Of a DNA stretch of 5,482 bases, positions 1 through 5,482 are shown in pieces. Each line of letters begins with the position of its first letter. Positions within the stretch are counted from its first letter, which is position 1. A model generated the notes under the pieces. That model searched no databases. It worked only from the letters and a program-made list of their open reading frames with translations, and was not told the origin of the DNA. Position numbers and translations under genes: made by a program. The stretch comes from an uncultured Bacteroides sp. (lineage in GTDB: Bacteria > Bacteroidota > Bacteroidia > Bacteroidales > UBA11471): assembly GCA_905210875.1 (NCBI GenBank), contig CAJLYN010000162.1, positions 1 to 5,482 of the forward strand, given 5' to 3'.

Positions 1-1683
1 GTCGCCCATATCGGCAACAACGACATACACGCCTTTGTCCAGACGTCCGAGCCACATATAATCTCCTACCACATAATCGCAGGGAACACCCGACATATTA
101 TAGGCACGCAGAGCCGATGCTCCTTTGATGGAAACAGATTGAGCCGAAATCTGCCAGTCGGCACCTTCATCGTCTGTCTCACTCTCGGCTATGGAAGATG
201 GTTCCAACGACAGACATTGCGTTGTAATACTGTTGACCAATGTACTCAAATAATATTCCAACCAGGGGTACCCTGACTTGTGTATGTTTTGGGCATCAGC
301 AGGATTAGTTGGATCAAGGCCATACATATCTTCCCAATTATCGGGAATACCGTCGCCGTCGCTGTCGAGTTTGTTTATTAATTCCAATTCTGTCGCAGTA
401 TATTCAACATAACCACCCACATCGTCGGGAGTATCAATCAGCCCTCCTGTACTTCCGTTTGACCCCTGGTTACCATTCACATAGCTATAACCTCCACTAC
501 GCACATCGTTGGACACTCGTTCATCAACAGCATCACGACGCAGACAACAACCTCCATAACGAAGCACCTTTTCATAGGCAATATCGGCGGTGTGCGTCGT
601 TGTCGGATAAAACGAAAATTCTCGGGACGCTATATAATCGTCTTTTGTTGCATAGGCATTTTCAGTGACATGGAGCCCTTCCAGATTATCCTCATCGGAG
701 GCTTTGGCATAACTTATGGTTTTCTGGCTCAGGTAAGGACTGGAATAGTCAAAACGGTTTCCGCTCAAATAAAATTCGCCATGCGTATAATAGTCGGTAT
801 TAAATGCCGTCATCGTAATGCGTCCGGCAATTTGAGATTTCTGATCCGTAGCAGGTCCGGGCTTGTAATAGTTGTTGACAAAGTTATAGCTGCCTCCACT
901 ACCGCCGTAACAACCAAGTACAGGGCCCCAGTTGTAAATTACATTATTACGAAGGTCAATCGAAGCGTCTTCGGGCGACTCGTCATTCCCGACAAGTCTC
1001 GGCGTGCGGCTGTAATGATGAGCCAACAAATTGTGATGGTACGATGCATTTTTACCACCCCACAGGCCGCCATATCCATGAGCGCCTTTCACATGGACCG
1101 ATGCTGCCAGACTTTCGGTAATATAGGACCACTGCAACGTAAAATTTTCCATTCCATAGAACGAAGCTGTCTCATCGACACTCCATGAAAACGAACAATG
1201 ATCTATAATAATATTTTTTTGATTTCGTGCCCAGGCCGCGTCAGACTCGGCCTTAGCGGCATCGCCCAACCGGCTGCGAATGTAACGTACGATTACATTG
1301 TCGGCTTTGATATGGAAACAATGGTCCCGAAGGCATATACCATCGCCGGGAGCTGTCTGCCCGGCAATAGTTACATCACCATTGGCTATAACAAGATCGC
1401 TTTTCAGTCGTATTGTCCCGGCTACATCAAAGACTATCGTGCGGGGGCCCGACTGATAGACCGCATAACGAAGCGACCCTTTGTTATTCTCATCATCTTC
1501 GAGTGTCGTGACATGATACACTGTTCCGCCCCGACCACCGGTAGTATAACAGCCGCCTCCTTCCGCTCCGGGGAAAGCCAATAATTTATCCTGGGCCGAG
1601 GCAACTGTTGTGGCACTCAAACATACTACAATACCGGCTACTCGCAAGTATTGTATCCATTCTTTTATATTCATACTCTTCAT
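1..1683 (-). CDS. Secreted pectate lyase, polysaccharide lyase family 1-like (3' end outside window)
   Basis: The frame is open from the ATG at 1683 to the left edge (561 codons, no stop). The product should cleave demethylated homogalacturonan by calcium-dependent beta-elimination, outside the cytoplasm. Residues 1-30 are a signal peptide with a likely cut after ASA (28-30) and no lipobox. The mature protein opens with LLAFPGAEGGG and TTGGRGG (47-53), followed by GSLRYAV (69-75) and TIAGQTAPGDG (105-115), hallmarks of Bacteroidota PL1-type lyases. IIIDHCSFSWSVDE (158-171) corresponds to the family's WiDH region, and R226-T-P-R229 to the RxPR motif with the catalytic Arg. D148, D161 and D170 are plausible calcium ligands (inference). 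Residues 397-424 are a Gly/Ser/Asn-rich linker, DSDGDGIPDNWE (440-451) is an EF-hand-like loop, and 509-561 begin a sorting-like C-terminal module. A second in-frame ATG at 1674 (residue 4) also retains the signal peptide, so the start is uncertain by three codons. It lies 89 bases downstream of the pectin methylesterase. Confidence -1.
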   Translation of the reverse strand, partial: MKSMNIKEWIQYLRVAGIVVCLSATTVASAQDKLLAFPGAEGGGCYTTGGRGGTVYHVTTLEDDENNKGSLRYAVYQSGPRTIVFDVAGTIRLKSDLVIANGDVTIAGQTAPGDGICLRDHCFHIKADNVIVRYIRSRLGDAAKAESDAAWARNQKNIIIDHCSFSWSVDETASFYGMENFTLQWSYITESLAASVHVKGAHGYGGLWGGKNASYHHNLLAHHYSRTPRLVGNDESPEDASIDLRNNVIYNWGPVLGCYGGSGGSYNFVNNYYKPGPATDQKSQIAGRITMTAFNTDYYTHGEFYLSGNRFDYSSPYLSQKTISYAKASDEDNLEGLHVTENAYATKDDYIASREFSFYPTTTHTADIAYEKVLRYGGCCLRRDAVDERVSNDVRSGGYSYVNGNQGSNGSTGGLIDTPDDVGGYVEYTATELELINKLDSDGDGIPDNWEDMYGLDPTNPADAQNIHKSGYPWLEYYLSTLVNSITTQCLSLEPSSIAESETDDEGADWQISAQSVSIKGASALRAYNMSGVPCDYVVGDYMWLGRLDKGVYVVVADMGD

Positions 1684-1772
1684 TGTTTAATATATTACAT
1701 ATTATTTTGCCATATCCATTTTTCAGCCACAGCCTCGAAAAGATGCCGTGGGTGAAGACTCGGTAGTTTCGT
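1684..1772 (-). other. Intergenic spacer between the esterase and lyase genes
   Basis: The 89 bases hold the stem-loop at 1727-1751 and then a strongly AT-rich stretch (about 1684-1710) directly before the lyase start codon. I see no match to the Bacteroidota -7 (TAnnTTTG) and -33 (TTTG) promoter elements on the coding strand, and no clear Shine-Dalgarno sequence, which is normal in this phylum. The absence of a visible promoter supports, without proving, co-transcription with the esterase gene. Confidence -1.
1727..1751 (-). other. Possible intercistronic stem-loop between the esterase and lyase genes
   Basis: In the minus-strand transcript, CCACGGC and GCUGUGG can form a seven-pair stem (one G-U wobble) closing an 11-base loop. 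It begins about 20 bases after the esterase stop codon. No U-tract follows, so it does not look like a standard intrinsic terminator. It could protect the 3' end of the upstream message or modulate expression of the lyase, but a stem this short can occur by chance. Confidence -1.
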
Positions 1773-4700
1773 TTATTCAGTGTAGATAACTTTTTTGCCT
1801 CCGACGATATAAATTCCGGGCTTATCGATATGTTGAAGTCGACGACCCATAAGGTCGTATATCTCTTCATTGGCATTTTCTTCGATTTTTACCTCTTTTA
1901 TAGATGAGACAACAGAATGCTCAACAACATTCGAAGCGTCTCCTTGCCCGCCCATTTCATTGGTGGCACATACCGTGTAAGCACCCTCTCCATGATGGGC
2001 CAGTTCAAACCGGGTATCGGTTGTATTTGCCACATATGCACCATCTTTGTAAATCACATAACAGAGAGCATCTGCAACAGCGTCCCAAACAAGAGTATCG
2101 CCTTGAAGTGCCACGACAGGAGCCTCTACCTGACGAGTATAGCGTGCAGGGGTCCAACCGTCTTTCCCGCCAACGACATTATAAACCGTAAATTCAGCTG
2201 CTTCTTCATCACTCAGGACAGGAGTATATTGATTGGTAGTCGAAGGAGAATTACCTCGTACACTAAGGTCAATCAAAGCCCCATCTTTATCCACCGACTG
2301 ATATTCATAGAAATGCGTCGGTATCTCTGCCATTCCGGCCCAACCGATATCGGTAGGAAGAATCTCCATCACGGTATGGAGGAAATAGCAACGAGGTTCA
2401 TTCTGCCAAGGACGCCCCAGCGAATAACTTTTATCGGATGTCGTCTCGGCATAGGTGCCAGGTTTTACGGTACATTCCTGGAACACATAGCCCCACTCGA
2501 AACTGGCCTCGTGACTGGGTGCCGTGATGACGGCATCGCCTTCGATAAGCAGGTCGGTACGATAGAAATAATTATCGCCTCCACCGCAGATAAAATCTAC
2601 GGTACCGTGTATGGTACAATCTTCGTGATAAGCCCGCGTGCCGGTCACATAAGTATCTTGTCCGCCTATCAATTCGACGTTTTTCAATATGGCCTTGTTA
2701 CCTCCACTGTAAGCGACATACACACCGCGGAAATTGCCTTTGCGAAGAGATTCGGCATTTTCTATCGTGAGATCCTGCATATAGAGTGCCTGACTCTCGT
2801 TGTTGATAGTCGACGATGTCTTTATACCATCGAGGCCGTCGTTATAGATGCGTACACCTTCCTTGCTTTGACCAATAAGCGAGATGTTGTAGCCTTTAAC
2901 GGACGTCTGCACTTGTCCCATGTAATAGTCACCATTCAACAACAAGATGCGTTTGCGGGGTGACTCGGCGGTTATATTGCTTTGGGCTATTTCATTCAGC
3001 GCAGCATTCAACTCATCAACACTGGCAACAACATAATCGAAACAACTCATTGCAACGACCGGCTGCTCTTCTACACTAAAAGAAATAGTGATATTTTCTT
3101 CATAAGTATTACCAAAAATATCCGATACTGCGCCGGCCGGCAACGTCAATGTGTGGGTCGACGAATAGGGCAACTCCCAATAATATCCGGTAACAGCCGT
3201 ACCATTGGAAACCGTGCGTATGGGGGTTCCATCGATTTGCATTTGAGCACCTTCATTAAGGGTCACCTCTCGGTCAAAAGTGAGCGTAACGCTACCCGAT
3301 GCGTCAACAACAGCCTCATCTTCGATAGTGGCTCCGATATACTCAACAGCATTATCGTTCATCTGCGCATATTCAACTATAATACTTCCAAATGCAAACT
3401 GGGCACATTTCTTGATGCGGAACAAAATAGGGGTACCTGCCGTATGGTTTTGTATCGAGGCCGTAATGTCTTTGGGAGATGTAATCTTTCCATCATCAGA
3501 TATCACCACCATAGCGCCATCGGACTTGATATAATCCCACTCCGAATCGGTATTTGCCCCGATCTCGGCATTGTAATAATTTTCACATGCATTCACAAAC
3601 GTCAATTTGGTCACAATCGCATTCTCGGGGACACAAATGGCAAACTCATTGCCAGCTGCCATTTTAAAGCGAGAATCGGAATATATAGTATTCTCGCCCT
3701 TGATTTGGAAGGCAGGATTTATATCTGAAACTCGGACATACTTATATTTAGGGTCTCCGGCCAAATCGACCGTCATACCATCGCCGGGAGCAAACGTAAA
3801 GGAAAATCCTCCTTGCGTTTTGAAATGATCGACAATCTTCTCAGCCACCTCAGAATCATCAAAGTTGAACACTCGCGCCGTAGCAATCGCTTTTATCGTA
3901 CAGTTGCTGGAAATCATGAACCGTCCTGTGTACCGATTCGACGAGGTGGTAGGTTCGGTACCGTCGAGCGTATAATATATGATGGCGTTTTCGGTATCGG
4001 AAGTTATTGTTACGGTATCGGACACCTGACCTTCCTCTACACATATTGCAGGTGTGGCAACGACTTCCTTATCAGCCACAGACGTCAGTTCGATGTAATT
4101 GATTACCTCTCCCCACAAATCGATTGTAAGAGCCAAGGTATCCCCAGCCTTGTAGTCAAGCAGCTTGAAAGCTACGGTCTGATTCTCATCGGAGAGATAG
4201 AGCGAATCTTCGGCCGTTATGCGGGTTGCTTCGTGCGAGGTAATGACATACGGTATTTTACATGTGCCATAGCCAGGCGTTCCTATAAATCGTATTTCAT
4301 CGACACTGAAATCAACCGGTACCGAGATGTTATAATCGGTATTGAACCCCATTTTCAACCCCCATATACCGTTGGTTGATTGTATGATTGGAGCCGGTGA
4401 TATAGTAACCACACCGTCGGTATAAACCCCGTCTTGCACCGAACCTACTGCACTTTCACCACCTTCTACACGAAGTATAGCGCCTTGTGCCGGCTCAGCA
4501 GGCTCAAAATTTATGATATAAGTCGCCACCAACTTATCGGCTTCATTGTCTATTAACTGTACCTCGGCTTTCATCGTGTCGCCGGTGGGCTGCACGATTT
4601 CCACATGTCCTTTTTCATCGGCCGTCGCAGCAACTTCGGGAAAAGAGGTTGTACCATAGGGCAACTCTACCGTGCAACTGTTCTCTACAAGTCGGTCGAA

Positions 4701-5393
4701 ATAAGAGACACCTCCTACTGTCAGGCCGGTAAGTTGTGTATATTCAATAGGGTCTTCGTCTGTAACCTTTCCTTGCAACATGAAAGATACCGGCAGATGG
4801 GTCTTGACCGACCCATACCATTGATAACTGTATAACAGAAGACGATAAGTTCCTTCGGTAAGGAGAAGGCCACTTTGCGACAAATCCACATCGAGATTTT
4901 TTATAGCCTCTTTATCTTGCGGGGTTTCTCCTATCTTATATAATTCTTCACCATTAGCATTCTGCAAAACCACTTTGTAAACAATGCGACCACCACCCAA
5001 TACTATCGATGAATAAAAACGGGTGGGCTCCAATATTACTCCGGCCGGTATCGTCATCGTGAAGCCAAAATAGTCAGTATCGAGATAGCCCCATTCGGCT
5101 TCATCGACACCAAAATACTTATACGCCGTCTGCCCGTCTGATGTCGAATATTCCACACCGTCTATCGTATATTTGAATACACCGGTCAGCGGTTGTATGC
5201 GGCCACTTTCAAAACTCTCCACCCATTCCAATGAGATTTTTTCATAACTCGACTCTAATGCAAAGTCGGAAAACATTCCGCTCGATGCATCTTTCTGGCG
5301 TTCAAAGCCGAATGATTCGTCGACGGCCCAAGCTGTCGTCGCTGTCGCAACCATGAGTACGACAGCCAAAAAGTTTCTTATGATGCTTTTCAT
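1773..5393 (-). CDS. Secreted multimodular pectin methylesterase (pectinesterase, carbohydrate esterase family 8)
   Basis: This enzyme should hydrolyse methyl esters of homogalacturonan, giving polygalacturonate and methanol outside the cytoplasm. Residues 1-23 are a signal peptide with a likely SPase I site after AWA; there is no lipobox Cys. Residues 24-215, 216-297 and 303-445 look like beta-rich modules I cannot assign. Residues 446-520 match the chitobiase/hexosaminidase C-terminal-like fold (YYTLDGTEPT at 473-482). Residues 528-678 resemble a carbohydrate-binding beta-sandwich (inference), and 682-776 an SbsA/Big_5-type Ig-like module. The CE8 beta-helix spans about 784-1080, with GGQDT (Q912, acid/base D913), GTVDFICG (nucleophile D933) and LGRPW (R994); D913-D933 spacing is normal. 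Residues 1089-1162 look FN3-like, and 1163-1206 form a sorting-like tail. A lone CE8 domain is only about 300 residues, so this protein is very long. The start is chosen because it yields a full signal peptide; the next in-frame Met (residue 14) would destroy it. The enzymatic class is secure; exact substrate and module functions are inferred. Confidence -1.
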   Translation of the reverse strand: MKSIIRNFLAVVLMVATATTAWAVDESFGFERQKDASSGMFSDFALESSYEKISLEWVESFESGRIQPLTGVFKYTIDGVEYSTSDGQTAYKYFGVDEAEWGYLDTDYFGFTMTIPAGVILEPTRFYSSIVLGGGRIVYKVVLQNANGEELYKIGETPQDKEAIKNLDVDLSQSGLLLTEGTYRLLLYSYQWYGSVKTHLPVSFMLQGKVTDEDPIEYTQLTGLTVGGVSYFDRLVENSCTVELPYGTTSFPEVAATADEKGHVEIVQPTGDTMKAEVQLIDNEADKLVATYIINFEPAEPAQGAILRVEGGESAVGSVQDGVYTDGVVTISPAPIIQSTNGIWGLKMGFNTDYNISVPVDFSVDEIRFIGTPGYGTCKIPYVITSHEATRITAEDSLYLSDENQTVAFKLLDYKAGDTLALTIDLWGEVINYIELTSVADKEVVATPAICVEEGQVSDTVTITSDTENAIIYYTLDGTEPTTSSNRYTGRFMISSNCTIKAIATARVFNFDDSEVAEKIVDHFKTQGGFSFTFAPGDGMTVDLAGDPKYKYVRVSDINPAFQIKGENTIYSDSRFKMAAGNEFAICVPENAIVTKLTFVNACENYYNAEIGANTDSEWDYIKSDGAMVVISDDGKITSPKDITASIQNHTAGTPILFRIKKCAQFAFGSIIVEYAQMNDNAVEYIGATIEDEAVVDASGSVTLTFDREVTLNEGAQMQIDGTPIRTVSNGTAVTGYYWELPYSSTHTLTLPAGAVSDIFGNTYEENITISFSVEEQPVVAMSCFDYVVASVDELNAALNEIAQSNITAESPRKRILLLNGDYYMGQVQTSVKGYNISLIGQSKEGVRIYNDGLDGIKTSSTINNESQALYMQDLTIENAESLRKGNFRGVYVAYSGGNKAILKNVELIGGQDTYVTGTRAYHEDCTIHGTVDFICGGGDNYFYRTDLLIEGDAVITAPSHEASFEWGYVFQECTVKPGTYAETTSDKSYSLGRPWQNEPRCYFLHTVMEILPTDIGWAGMAEIPTHFYEYQSVDKDGALIDLSVRGNSPSTTNQYTPVLSDEEAAEFTVYNVVGGKDGWTPARYTRQVEAPVVALQGDTLVWDAVADALCYVIYKDGAYVANTTDTRFELAHHGEGAYTVCATNEMGGQGDASNVVEHSVVSSIKEVKIEENANEEIYDLMGRRLQHIDKPGIYIVGGKKVIYTE

Positions 5394-5482
5394 ATAATAA
5401 TGATTTAAGGTATTCTTTTCATGGTATGGTACAACTCAGCAAAAATTTTTCTTTTCAATAATTCCGATATATTCTAGATATA
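5394..5482 (-). promoter_or_regulatory. AT-rich upstream leader of the esterase gene, promoter not resolved
   Basis: This is the untranslated region before the esterase start. The coding strand has a TTTTTG run (complement of about 5443-5448) that could serve as a -33 element, but no good TAnnTTTG lies 19-21 bases downstream; the nearest resemblance, TACCTTAA (complement of 5407-5414), is imperfect and too far away. The promoter may lie beyond the right edge. No Shine-Dalgarno motif precedes the ATG, only an AT-rich stretch. Confidence -1.

Noticed and set aside
1..3. Lyase gene as a broken or truncated pseudogene
   Set aside because: The frame is intact for 561 codons and simply meets the window edge inside an expected C-terminal module; there is no frameshift or premature stop.
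592..1584. Plus-strand open frames opposite the lyase gene (592-1188 and 1198-1584)
   Set aside because: They are codon-aligned antisense shadows of the lyase, whose minus-strand frame carries a signal peptide and PL1 motifs throughout.
1727..1751. Intrinsic transcription terminator after the esterase gene
   Set aside because: The stem is short and followed by CUGAAAAAUGG rather than a run of U, so I list it only as a possible stem-loop.
1434..1876. Minus-strand open frames at 1434-1616 and 1586-1876 overlapping the lyase start, the gap and the esterase end
   Set aside because: They overlap two well-supported genes in other frames, have low-complexity or unrecognisable products, and lack any sign of a start region.
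1917..4835. Several long plus-strand open frames opposite the esterase gene (for example 1917-2963, 2982-3728, 3813-4379, 4605-4835)
   Set aside because: They are codon-aligned antisense to the esterase and stay open because it seldom uses TTA, CTA or TCA codons. Their translations show no recognisable domain, whereas the minus-strand product has clear CE8 motifs.
5425..5437. Short tandem ATGGT repeat (plus-strand ATGGTATGGTA) upstream of the esterase start as an operator
   Set aside because: Two five-base copies in an AT-rich leader are too short to separate from chance, and no symmetric partner site is visible.

Overview
The window comes from a member of the Bacteroidota, most likely of the order Bacteroidales. 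The evidence is two large secreted polysaccharide-degrading enzymes with Bacteroidales-style architecture: a classical signal peptide, stacked beta-sandwich modules, and a C-terminal module ending in the YDLMGRRL...GIYIV...KK pattern. The sequences before the start codons are also AT-rich and lack a clear Shine-Dalgarno motif. I cannot name the genus.

Both genes lie on the minus strand, so transcription runs from the right edge to the left. From right to left: (1) 5394-5482 is an 89-base AT-rich leader with no confident promoter; (2) 5393-1773 encodes a complete 1206-residue multimodular pectin methylesterase of family CE8; (3) 1684-1772 is an 89-base gap with a small stem-loop; (4) 1683-1 encodes a secreted PL1-type pectate lyase, complete at its N-terminus and cut by the left edge after 561 residues, probably close to its end. 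No convincing gene lies on the plus strand. No RNA gene, mobile element, CRISPR array or long repeat was seen.

The two enzymes fit a sequential pathway. The esterase removes methyl groups from homogalacturonan, and the lyase then cleaves the resulting polygalacturonate by calcium-dependent beta-elimination. Same strand, short spacing and no visible internal promoter suggest one transcript, probably part of a pectin utilisation locus extending beyond the window. No SusC/SusD, sensor or transporter gene is present to confirm this.

I did not find a wholly new system. The points most worth a second look are the roughly 760-residue non-catalytic N-terminal part of the esterase, an apparent Gln-to-Arg change at a normally conserved active-site position, and the shared sorting-like C-terminal module.
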